From Globodera rostochiensis (lineage: Eukaryota; Nematoda; Chromadorea; Rhabditida; Heteroderidae), in NCBI GenBank assembly GCA_018350325.1, contig JAEVLN010000001.1, forward strand, positions 5,361,254-5,425,253: DNA of 64,000 bases, given 5' to 3'. Position 1 is the stretch's first letter; each line of letters begins with the position of its first letter. The notes below the pieces were generated by a model. The model made no database searches and was not told the DNA's origin. It saw nothing but the letters and a program-made list of their open reading frames with translations. The position numbers and the translations under genes are program-made. Positions 12,101 to 22,029 of this stretch are shown here, in pieces.

Positions 12101-15100
12101 TGGTGCAGGAGGGCCACTGTCCGGAGGCGGAGGTGGCACAGCGTCTGGGACAATTGGACGACGCCTTTAGGACAGTACAAAAGGAATGGACTTTGCGAGA
12201 AGAGTGGTTGGAGCAGGTCCGCAAGGATTGAATTTTAGAGTTTCCGGTAGAATGTGGGCATATCTTTAGACTGTCCAATGGCATTCCATGCAGCGAGAAG
12301 CCAATCAGGTGCTGAGCCAAATCCAGACAAGGGAACGCGAGTTGGACACATTGGCACAACGTGGAAAGAACGTTGAAAGACGTAGGCGCGAGTTTGGCAC
12401 TTTTATGCGAACGATGGCACCATTGGAAGAAAGAGTGAAACGGCTGGCGGAGTTGGCTCGAGAGTTGGCACTTCGGGGACATATGGAGGCTAATGAGTGC
12501 AAGCGACTTGCCAAAAAGGTTTACAAAAAGAGAGATTGGAGGACATCGACGGTTTTTGGGTTTAGGTGGGCGTGCGGATGGATTTGCTTCGAGACCGAAT
12601 GGAAGGCGTGCAAACAGCGCTCGATGAGGGCGCCGAGTTGGAGCAGTTCGAGGCGCAATTGGCGGAGATGACCGAGTGGGTTGAGGAGAAGGAAAAGCGC
12701 GTCAAAGCCCAAACGGTCGAGACGGGGGGAGCGTTGTTAGAGCAGAAGCTGGAGAGGCTCAAGCGTCAGCAGGCCCTGCAGAGGGAGTTGGACGCCAACG
12801 GCGCGCGTGTGGAGGTGCTCAGGGCGTGCCTGGAAAAGCTCAGGGGACGGAATGACACGGAGACGGCGGTGAGTCGGGCGGGCGCCATTTGTCATTTTGA
12901 TGAGTCGGCCATTTCTCTTTTTAATGAGTCTACCATTTGTCCGATTTATTGTTCTACTACATAATGACGTCACATTTTTAGTTGGGGATAATGAAACGGT
13001 CCAAAATAAATTCGGTTGATAGGTTTCTCGGTGCGATGAGTTGCTGTTACGATGGAAACAACTGAATGAGGCGGCGCGCAAATTGGACGCGGCATTGGAA
13101 GAAGCACGCGATTTGCTCGAGTTGGAGCAGTTGGCCGACCGATTGTGCGCATTTGTGCGGGCAAAGGAAGGAATGGTCGGCGCGGAAGAGTTGGGCAACG
13201 ACTTGGAGCATTGCCAATCATTGTCTGTGATGGAGAGGCGCAGGGCCGGCCGGAACTTTGCATAATTTGTTTATTTTTAGGTTGGACCGCTTGGACGAAG
13301 GCCAGGGCATGGACGAAGGCACCGTGGCGGAGGCGAATCGCCTCGGGGGCCGTTTGATTGGGCGCAAAACTGCCGAGGCAGACCATGTGCGGAAGCGACT
13401 GGCGGAAGTGAACGAAGGCTGGCACCGGTTGGCTGGAAGGCTGATCAACTACCGTGAACTGCTCGGGGCGGCACTCGAAGGTCAGATCTGCCCGTATTTT
13501 GCTGCTGAAATGGCCCGTTTAGTGCACCGCTTCAACCGCGACGTGGACGAGACCAACGAGCGCATCGGAGAGAAGGCCGCACTGCTCGGTGGGGACGACG
13601 TGGGAAAGGATTTGGCGGCGGTTGAGCGGCTCATCCGGGGACAGGACGCGGTAGAGCGCGACATGAGTGCCATTCACCGAAAGCTGAACGAACACGACGA
13701 GCAGGCCAAGCAGTTGCTGGGCCGCGAGTTGCCCCTCCGGGATACGGTGGGAATGGAACCGCGTGTAACTCCAAAATATGTATAAAATGGCCCCCATTCA
13801 TTAGGTGCTGGCTTCGTTGCGCAAGTTGGAGCTGAGTTGGGACGGTTTGGGTACGCTTCGACCATTCGTCTCGGCTGATTGAACTCCGTTTGTCCGAATT
13901 TAGCACAACTCGCCCACGCCCGACGGCAATCTCTGCAACGGTCCCTCCATTACCACCGCTTTTTCGACGCTATCCGTCGCCTGGAGCATTGGTCAGCGGA
14001 AGTGCGTGCCAAAATGGGCGGTGAGACGCGGGTGCGGTCGATGGAAGAGGCGGAGAGGGCACTGCAAAGGCATCATGAGAGATTGGCCGAAATTGGGGCC
14101 CGCGAGGAGGAGTTCAGAGTCCGTTGGGCGGGGGGGGGGGGTAGGGGGGGCGGGGAGGGGGGAGTTCAGAGTCCGTGCCGTGGGGAGGGGAGAGGGGGGG
14201 GGGGACGGAGGGGGGGGGGATGATGACCGGCCGGTTGAGACTCCCGTGAATCAATTGCCTTTTTCAGGCTCTGAGAGAATTTGGACACAAGCTTGTCCAG
14301 GACCAGCCCGAACTGAAGGCCGACGTCCAAAGGGCTCAACGGCGTATTCAGGCACTTGAGCACCAGATAAAGCAGTGCTGGGAGCAGGAACAGGGCAAAT
14401 TGGAGAGGGCATCCCGCAGGCAGAAAATTGTGGCAAAGACTGCCCAAATTGAGGGATGGGCTGCTGCGAAAGCGGCCTTTTTGGACGGCTTGGTGGCGGG
14501 GGACAGTGCCGAGTCGGTGGAAGTCGCGCTGAGTGAACATTGTACGGGTTGAAAGGGTTGGGGGGAGGGGGGAGGGGGAACCTGCGCAGGAAGGGTGCCA
14601 TTTGTCTAATCGTTCGGCATTCTGTTATAACCTGACCTTCTGACTTTGTGCTGGCATTTGTCCAAACTGTTTTTATTCTCCGTCATTGTCCCCGTTCAGC
14701 ACATTTCGCAAAAACACTGAGTGCCCAAGTGGAGGACCGTCTCGAGCAGTTGGACGCGGCGGAGCGGGAGTTAAGCGAGATGAGAGACGCGGAAGCGGAA
14801 AGGGTTCGGGAGAGAGTGGCGGAGACGCGCGAGAAATGTCGCGGGCTGCCCGGGCGGACAGAGGTGGGGACGACAGCGAAAGATGCCAAAATTAATCTTT
14901 TATTCAGAACAAATTCGTCCAACTGTCGAATGCCCGCCATTTGGCTCACTTCCTTAGGGAATGTGCCGAACTGATCACTTGGATGAATGCCAAACTCCAA
15001 TTGGCCTACGACGACGCGTTTCTCGACGCGGCGAATTTGCGATCAAAGCTTCAAAAACAACTGACCTTCGATGAGGAGCTTAGGGCCAACGCGGGGCGGG

Positions 15101-18100
15101 TGGAGCAGCTGAAGGAGCGGGGCGAAAGAGTTGTCGAGGAGGGCGGCGAGGACACGGACTGTGAGAGAGTGAGGGCACAGCTGCAGGAAGTGCTGGCCGG
15201 ATGGACGGAACTGATCCAGTGAGAGGGGGGGGGGGGCTGATCGAATCGAGACAGGAGGGCTGATCGAGAGAGACTGATCGAGAGGGGGGGGAGCGCCGCC
15301 GGGGTAAAGTAAAAGCATAAAAATGGTTGGATTGCAGGAAATCGGCCGACAAAACGGCTCGTCTTCGAAAGGCCTCGGAATCTCATCAGCTTGGACGACG
15401 GATGTCCGAGCTTGAAAAGTGGCTCGACGGAACGGAGGCGCAAATTGACTCCGAGGATCACGGCCAGGACAGCGTCACTGCCGAAGCTTTGCTGGAGGCT
15501 TTTGATACGCTGCGAGCGGAGATTGGGGAAAGGCGCAAAGTTTTGGAAGAGTTGGGGCAGCGAGTGACAAAGTTGGACATCAGCCGGGACGACGCCGAGC
15601 TGTACAACCGGCTGGAGACACTCCGCGTCAGGTGGGAGGCGCTGTTGGAGCCGTGCCAAATACGCGAGACGAATCTGCGCGAGGTTATACGCTTCTTCCG
15701 ATGGGCCGATCAGGCGGACGATCAGCTGGAGTGGTTGATGGCCAAGTTGGGACCGTTGCAGAGGTTTTGGCCCCAAAATGGCTCAAAAATTGGAGCCCTT
15801 TTCTCTACAGTTTGGACTACGGTCGTTCCTTTCACGCGGCCCAATCGTTGATTCAAAAACATCAAATTTTGGAGAAAGAATTCGTCGTTCGCGAACCCGC
15901 CATCGTTCAGCTTGTGGTGGACGGTGAACGGATGCTGAGGGAGCAGGGGGACGACGCAAAGGGCGAACTGGCGGATCGGCTGGCACGACTTCAGGTTGGT
16001 TGGCCCCCGGAGGACTGAATTGATCGATCTCCAATTGCATTCGCCCTCCCCCCCCCCCCCCCGAAGGATTCGGCCGCATCGTTTCATGAACTCGCTTCGC
16101 GGCGGACGCAACGGTTGGCCGAAGCACTTCAGTCCCAGGAGTTTTACGCGGAAGCGGTGGAAGCGGAGCATTGGATGCGCGAGAGGTGAAATGGCGCTGG
16201 GGTCAACTGAGAGCCGGACTCATTGTCCCGTCCCTCTCCGGCCAGTTGAGTCACCGGCGGTCACTTTTCCCACTTGCTCAGATTGCCCATTTTGTCCTCA
16301 ACGGTTCAGCCCGACTTGGCCAACACGGCCGAATTGCAACTTCGCCGAATTGGAGCATTGGAACAAGAAATTGACACATTCGGCGATCAGCTAAAACGTC
16401 TGGGAGAGAAATGTGAAAAAATGGTTAGTGGGGGGGGGGGGGTCATCAAAAAGGGACAATTCAAATTGAACTTTAATGTTTCTGAAGGTACTCGCTGACC
16501 ACTTCGACGTGGTCAGTCTCCAATCGCGACAAAATCATCTTCGCAATTTGTTCAACCAGCTCAGCGACCAATGCCATCAACGCAAGACGCAAATTGGTGA
16601 GACGAAGGCGCCGTTAGTTAAAGCATCGAAATTTGTTGGCATTGCTTCAGGCGATTCTCTCCGCTACTTCCAATTTATGCATAAGGCGGACGAGCTGATC
16701 GATTGGTTGCAAAAGCGGTTGGCACTGGCGGAAAGAGAAGACTACGGGGCTGATTTGGATGAGTGTGAGAGTCTGATCGAACAGTTTGACCAGGTCTAAA
16801 ATTGAGGAAGCCCATCTTTTATTATCGGGAGGTTTTGACCCGTTTGATTTTGAGGTTGTCCGGGAGTTGGCGGGCGCGGGAGAACGCGTGGCGAACATTC
16901 AGCGTCAAAAGGAGGAACTTCTGAGGGCACGGCATCCCAATGGAGGATCAATTGGGGCTAAGGGTCAAGACGTACAGCTGTTGTGGAGGGAAGTGAACGA
17001 GATGACCAACGAGAGACAGGCAAGGGGGGGATGGCCCTCGAGGGGAGAAGTGAGGGGGGGGGGGGGGAATGGCCCCCGGGGGGGGGGGGGGGGGGGGGGA
17101 TGGCCCCCGGGGGGGGGATGACCCTCGAGGGGGGAAGGGGGGGGGGGGAGGGAATGGCCCCCCGGGGGGGGGGGACCCCCGGGGGGGAGGATGGCCCTCG
17201 AGGGGAGTGAGGGGGGGGGGGGGTCCCTGATTTTTGGGCTCTGTTAAGGAACAACTGGAAAGTGCGATGAAAATGCATTTTCAGCAAGCGCTTGTGGACG
17301 GCAAGAACATCCATTTGTTCGATCAAAAGGCGGACGAACTGCTTGAGAGACTTGCGGAGAAGGAGGCATACCTCGTGGCACAGGCTAATGAAGAATTGGC
17401 CGGCGTGGAGCTTAAGGAAGTGCAGGGACAGTGGCAACGGCACGAGGACTTTGTCAACTCGTTGAATGTCCTCGAGGCACAGGCAAGTCAATGGGAACGG
17501 AAGGCCAATAATAGTTGGCATGCTTGTGATTTAAGGTGGAACTGTTATGCACTGAAGCCGATCGGATTGTGCAGGTTAGCATTGGGGGGGGGGGGGGGGG
17601 GGGGGGGGTAATGGAGTTAAAGGCGGAAGTTGGGAATAATCGAGCAATGCTGACTGAAGGCATTTCCACGCACTGCGGAACATTTGGAAGTACGCCGAGG
17701 CGAATTGGTTGAGCAACTGAAGGACGTGCGCGAAGTGACCGATCGCCTGTCAGACCGGATCGAACAGGCACAGAAAAACTACGCATATTTTCAGGTTGGG
17801 CATGGCATTGGTACGATTTGGGGGGGGCCTGGGGGCGGGGGGAATTCCTCTCCCCCAATTTCATGTCCTAGGAATTTCGTGGTCTGATGGCCTGGTCCCG
17901 TCAAATGTACGCGACAATAACCGGCGAATTGTTGCCACGGGACCCCGTCGGCTGCGAGGCGTTGTTGGCGAGACACGCGGAATACCGGCGCGAGTTTGAG
18001 ACAAAAGAGGCGGACAAGGCCAACTTCGTCAGGAGAGGTGTCGAAATGCTGGGCGCGGGCAATTCTCTCGGAGCGGAGATTCGGTCACGGCTAGACACTT

Positions 18101-20160
18101 TGGAGGCGACCTTTGGCCACTTGGCACAGACTTGGACAAAACGGCAAAAAGTCGTCGGAACTCTTGCAGATGGAACTGACAACATTTCCAAATCGTTCAG
18201 GTGTACGAAGAGAATGCGGACGTGCAACGGTGGATGGCTAACGCGAACGAATTGGAGCGGTGGCTTTCGGAGCGAGAGCAGCAGTTCCTGCGCGAGGATT
18301 GGCGCTCCGGGGCCGTCGACAGCGTTGAAGGCGTCGAACACCAAATCCGGGTTTGTCCGGTCGAGCCGTTCACCTTCCGAAACTTGAACTTTTCAGCACT
18401 TTGACGACTTTTTGGTCACTCTCGAAGCGCAGCAGTCCCAATTTGAGGCGCTAAAACGAATTACAAAAGTGGAAGAAGCATTCGAACGAATGCGGGAGGA
18501 GGAGGGGCAACGGAGGCGCGTGGAAAACGCCGCAGGGCCACCGCAACAGTCGCGGCGGGACACGCAGCAAATCCGCACGCTGGAGAAGAAGAAGATTCTG
18601 CAGGAGAAGCGGCAGGAGAGGGAGCGACGAAAGACGCAAGAGATAACCGTGCTTGGAAGGGCGGCAAAGGTCCGTTGGGACGGGGCGGTGGGGCGTTGCT
18701 TTTCGGTTGGAAAAGCCTGGGGCTATACATCATTTTCGTTGAAGGAGCTTAGTCAGCAACAGCAACAACGGACCGTTTCGGCGACGACTTCCGCCTCCGC
18801 AACGACGCCCCAGGAGTTGCCGCCCGCCTCTTTCTCCGCCACTCTTCCGCGCACGCGTCCGCGCGCTTCCTCCGACCAGCCGCTCGCGTCGGCCGCTGCC
18901 ACGACAGTTTCCGTCTCGTCCACTTCCTCCGTTACTTCTTCTTCCAACCGCCTGTCCCTCGAAATCGGCCATCCAACAGCGTTAGCCCAGGAGGAAAGTT
19001 CGACTGTCCCCCGAAGGGTGCCAACATTCACCACGCGCAGAACACAAAGCATCCGTCGAAACAGCAGACATTGGGACGACCTTCGGTCCATCGACGTGCA
19101 CGGGTAGGACATAATGACCATTTACGCGTGAAATGAAAGTAATTATTCGTCCATCCATCGCTCTGTGCAGCTACATCGACCGGAAGCAGGAGTTGCAGAT
19201 TGGCGGCAAGCGGGCCACGTTCCGTTCCTGGAAGAATTACTACACAATTCTTTGCGGACAGTTGATATGCTTCTTCAAGGACGAGCAGCACTTTCTGGAG
19301 AATATGGCAGCCGCGGCGCCGCTGGCCATCTACGGATCCGTCTGCACGTTGTATCCGGAATATGTGAAAAAGCGTAACGTGTTCAAGTGAGCCAACGACG
19401 GGAATTGATTGAGTCGAGAGAGGGAGAGGTTGAACTCAACATTTTGAGGATGAACACGGCGGATGGGGCCGAGTTTCTGTTCGCGGTGGAGAACAGCCAA
19501 TCGAAGATGCTCGAATGGGTCGAGCGCATAAACTTCCGCTCTCGACTGGCCCCCGCAGACCAATTGCTCTCTTTCTGCCCCGCACGACCGGTACATAAAA
19601 TGTGCACCCAATTTATGCATTGAATGCTCTCAACTTAAGACAACCTCCGAGCCCATGGGCCCCCCACCGTCTCATGACGCGTTGGACTCTCTCGCGATCC
19701 GAAGTCTAACGATGGGGGGACAACAATGGAGGGGGCAAACGACGGGAAAAACTGCTGAACGTGCTGAACGAAGTGGCGGTCTTCAACAATTGAAGAACAA
19801 AGTTACACCGAAAGTTTAGGCGCGACGGTCGACTCCCGGCGTGTGGCCAGAGAGACTTTGAACGGCGCCGACTCGGCTGGGGACGGGTTGGAATTGGCCG
19901 GCCGAGTGAACGCGGCGAGACCGGTGGACGGGGGGGACGCTGCCCACCAGCAGAACGGACACCACCAGCCACCGCCGGACGCGGAGTCCATCCGAAGCAT
20001 TGGAAGTGAGTGACAACCGTTTTGTGGGAGTTTTATGGTGTCCAGTCGAGAGTATAGCCCCCCCCCATCCCTTCACCCGAGACAAAACATTTTTGCAAAC
20101 TCAGGGAAGAGAAGTGCCTTTTCCTTCTTAAAACGTTCGTCAGCCGGCCGCAAGGAGTAA
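3127..20160 (+). CDS. sma-1: Beta-heavy spectrin (SMA-1/Karst type)
   Basis: Giant actin cross-linking protein of the apical membrane skeleton. Domain order is a Gly/Asn-rich head, two calponin-homology domains (about 3400-4500), a long series of spectrin repeats, an SH3 domain (about 7206-7370), more repeats to about 18500, a Ser/Thr-rich linker and a PH domain (about 19171-19588). SH3 among early repeats plus a C-terminal PH domain is the mark of beta-heavy rather than ordinary beta-spectrin. I start at ATG 3127, just after a likely trans-splice acceptor. The end is read as an exon near 19819-20005 spliced with a strong donor (GGAA/GTGAGT) to an exon ending [17 protein letters not shown] and stop at 20158-20160; its FSFL-basic tail fits spectrin beta C termini. 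If that donor is not used, a stop occurs at 20011-20013. Many introns carry G/C runs or tandem repeats, and two appear to use GC donors (17023 and 17483). I did not count repeats exactly; the family has about 30. Confidence 0.9.
3400..4515 (+). other. sma-1: Actin-binding CH1-CH2 region of spectrin
   Basis: Exons here encode tandem calponin-homology domains. CH1 runs from [14 protein letters not shown] (exon end 3456) through [18 protein letters not shown], the LEIISGEKL exon and [22 protein letters not shown]2 contains [40 protein letters not shown] and [14 protein letters not shown], then [13 protein letters not shown]. The intron at 3457-3522 contains a run of about 14 G. Confidence 0.92.
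5066..5550 (+). repeat. 65-bp tandem repeat in a spectrin intron
   Basis: Seven complete units of 65-66 bp plus a partial one start near 5066, 5131, 5196, 5262, 5327, 5393, 5459 and 5525. Each begins AGTGATCTGATCAGTC and holds TTTTAG and GATTAGG words that resemble 3' splice sites. The copies differ at only a few positions, so the array is young. It fills the intron between exon end about 5046 and the exon beginning near 5589. Confidence 0.95.
7200..7372 (+). other. sma-1: SH3 domain of beta-heavy spectrin
   Basis: The exon reads [20 protein letters not shown], then [20 protein letters not shown] and VPANYCEL. It has the ALYPY-like first strand, the acidic RT loop, the tandem Trp (DWW) and the GYVPANY motif that forms the proline-binding groove. 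This domain separates beta-heavy from conventional beta spectrin. Confidence 0.93.
7376..7640 (+). repeat. CAATCAGTCCC repeats in a spectrin intron
   Basis: A degenerate C-rich array directly after the SH3 exon, with about ten copies of a 20-30 base unit centred on TCCAATCAGTCCCATCCC. It lies between the SH3 exon and the exon beginning [11 protein letters not shown] near 7656. The open frame across it is Pro/Ser-rich and probably not protein. Confidence 0.85.
9868..10024 (+). repeat. Hairpin-rich intron insert with GGGGATGTCGG words
   Basis: Part of a spectrin intron. It holds GGGGATGTCGG twice in the same orientation, the palindrome CGGGGATCCCCG, and roughly inverted ends (AGTCCCGG near 9900 and CCGGGATT near 9980). 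It may be a short foldback element like the one in an egl-3 intron. Confidence 0.5.
10335..10640 (+). repeat. C-run / GAAGGCTTCTTC composite repeat in a spectrin intron
   Basis: About eight imperfect copies of a cassette made of 10-15 C, then CGAAGTTTCCAA or CGAAGGCTTCTTC with TTCC. The C runs vary in length between copies. The next coding exon begins near 10641 ([15 protein letters not shown]). Confidence 0.85.
14128..14225 (+). repeat. G-rich tract in a spectrin intron
   Basis: Runs of G broken by single T, A or C just after coding for EEFRVRW. Such a tract could form G-quadruplexes and is a likely site of assembly length errors. Confidence 0.8.
17023..17249 (+). repeat. G-rich spectrin intron with a GC donor
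   Basis: Between the exon ending NEMTNERQ (CAG at 17020-17022) and the exon starting [13 protein letters not shown] near 17250. The intron is dominated by G runs with a repeated ATGGCCCYCGGGG word. The donor reads CAG/GCAAGG. Joining Q to E here gives an unbroken spectrin helix. Confidence 0.75.
19171..19590 (+). other. sma-1: PH domain of beta-heavy spectrin
   Basis: The first exon (about 19171-19387) reads [20 protein letters not shown], then [19 protein letters not shown] and ends KKRNVFK. It splices near 19449 to [15 protein letters not shown] and [10 protein letters not shown]. The final Trp of the C-terminal helix and the KNYY strand are typical phosphoinositide-binding PH features seen in spectrins. 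Confidence 0.88.
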
Positions 20161-20344
20161 ACGACGACTCTTACGGACAAAAGGAATCAACTCTTTCAAA
20201 GATATTTTTAATTCCGATCAAATTCCAGTTTTCCCGCCGAGTTCATGTGCTGCGCTGATATTTCATTTTTCCCTTTTCAAACAATTCATGGGCAATGATA
20301 TTTTCATTTCATTTTAAAATATATTGGATTCCACAAGCGCCCAT

Positions 20345-20655
20345 TCACAAGCTTAGCACAAAGTTCAAATACGCCATGTAAGAAATTGCTCCACGAAGAA
20401 TTTCGATTTTGGACATTTTTCGCCCCCGTCCTTCTCGATGGATTGATGGCAACAAATCGCGCAAATGGTCAAATGCCCGATTGAACGCTTCGACTCGTTG
20501 ACGTTCTCTGCTGGCGTGCAAATTCCGATACTTTGGAGTCGCCCTAAATGAAAAAACAAATTCCGTTGGGACGACTGAAAACGGCGCGACCTTCTCAGTC
20601 GACGTCTTTCCGCCCGCGTCAGTGCCTTTGTCCGATCCGCGCCCAATTGGTCCAT
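20345..20655 (-). CDS. hlh-15: NHLH/HEN-type bHLH transcription factor
   Basis: Small class II basic helix-loop-helix factor. Exon 1 (20655-20591) encodes MDQLGADRTKALTRAERRRL and two Arg. A 47-base intron (20590-20544) joins it in frame to RATPKYRNLHASRERQRVEAF. Helix 1 reads FNRAFDHLRDLLPSI and helix 2 reads MSKIEILRGAISYMAYLNFVL, followed by the stop. The basic motif HASRERQRVE and the short length (about 88 aa) match C. elegans HLH-15 and vertebrate NHLH1/2. The loop HREGRGRK is about three residues longer than in those relatives. The gene is convergent with the spectrin gene, 184 bases away. The symbol is by resemblance only. Confidence 0.85.
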
Positions 20656-20962
20656 TTTGACGTAGCAACAAAATGCTGCAGTTGGCGTGTGAAGTGGCCG
20701 AATGAACAAATGTGTCCCCTAAGCTGTGCCTTCACCCCGGGCAGGAAGCCTCCTCCTCTCTTTTCACTACTCTGAAGCTTTGCCATTGACCGTCGTCCCC
20801 CCCCCAACCATCCCCCCTAAATCTAATTCCCTCCATTCTTTCAAATTTTCTCTTGGGAATAAGAACCAAAACCAATTCGGCACAAAACAAACAAAATCCA
20901 ATTGTCTCCCCCCCCCCCAATTAATTCTTTTATTATTCTCATCAAATTTCCCCCCTTCTTTC

Positions 20963-21701
20963 TCATTGCCGCCTAAGTCCACCAGTGCCGGCTGCCTTTT
21001 GGCAAATTGTGCCCGCGCGCTTTCGACAACAGCTTAAACATTTTTCAGTTTCACTTTTCACTGTTTTCTCTCACCTTTGTACCCAATCGCCAGTAATGCC
21101 ATCCAATTTGACACATCCCAGACCGTTACGAGGAGGAGGAACATCTTGGAAAGTGAAGCTTCAATATATGAACATTGTACTGTATAATTGACTGACTTCC
21201 ACGCCAGCGGATGAAATAGCCGAAAGGAGTTAGATCGGACCACGAATAATACGGAGTGCCGGAGCGAAACGCACCCAGCCAAACTTGTTTGCCGTACATA
21301 GTTTTGGCCATTTCGGCAAGGGCATAATTCTCACGGAGATCTTTGACCTGAAATGACCCAAAATGATTAGTTACGCGCCGTTGACGGAGTTAACACACCG
21401 AAATGTGATGGCCTCCTTGGTATACACAGGTCTGGAAAATGAGGCAAATTAAAGGGGAGGGGAAATGCCATTCTACGCAATTAAAAGTACCATTTCGCCA
21501 GTGCTCCAATCGGTCGGTGCCGGAAACACTTTTACACACTTTCGCCCGGATGCCAAATAGGTCCAATCGGCCGCACATTCTGAGGCTTAATTCCCACATT
21601 AAGTATGTTTAGTAACGCGACCAATCGGAGGGGTTTTTACCGTAAGCTGAGGCCATAGAAAGGACAAAAGGTACGACGGTTAGAAAAAAGTTCAGAAGCA
21701 T
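20963..21701 (-). CDS. Small secreted C-type lectin-like protein
   Basis: Six exons join in frame on the minus strand to give about 155 aa. The signal peptide is MLLNFFLTVVPFVLSMASAY. It is followed by ECAADWTYLASGRKCVKVF, PAPTDWSTGEM, TCVYQGGHHIS, LAEMAKTMYGKQVWLGAFRS, PYYSWSDLTPFGYF, NGLGCVKLDGITGDWVQ and SCCRKRAGTICQK. This is a single C-type lectin-like domain with the paired-Cys pattern, the VWLGA core strand and a WVQ..C..R..ICQK end. The calcium/sugar motifs EPN or QPD are not seen, so carbohydrate binding is doubtful. Such proteins act in immunity or, in parasites, at the host interface. Which role applies here cannot be told from sequence. Confidence 0.85.
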
Positions 21702-22029
21702 TTTTGGCTTTTTAAGACGACACAACCCAAACTGATTCTTGGAGTAACACACCGAACGTTTAAATGCGGCGCCGAGTTAATCGAAGAAGGTCAAATGGAC
21801 GGTGAACTGGTCTTTGGCCACACGAATGTGCTGTCCTTGAACGCTTTCTTCCACCGATTTTTGTTTGTGCCATTACAACAATCATTTTCACCAAAGAATC
21901 AGTTTTTACAACATTGCAAAACGAATGGCAAAAGATGCGCGTCTGCCCAATCCATTCACTGTGTTTTTAACCCAAACTCCTCCCCGTCCTCCAATTTCCG
22001 TCCGTCCGTCCTTCTTCCGTTGCTGTTCT

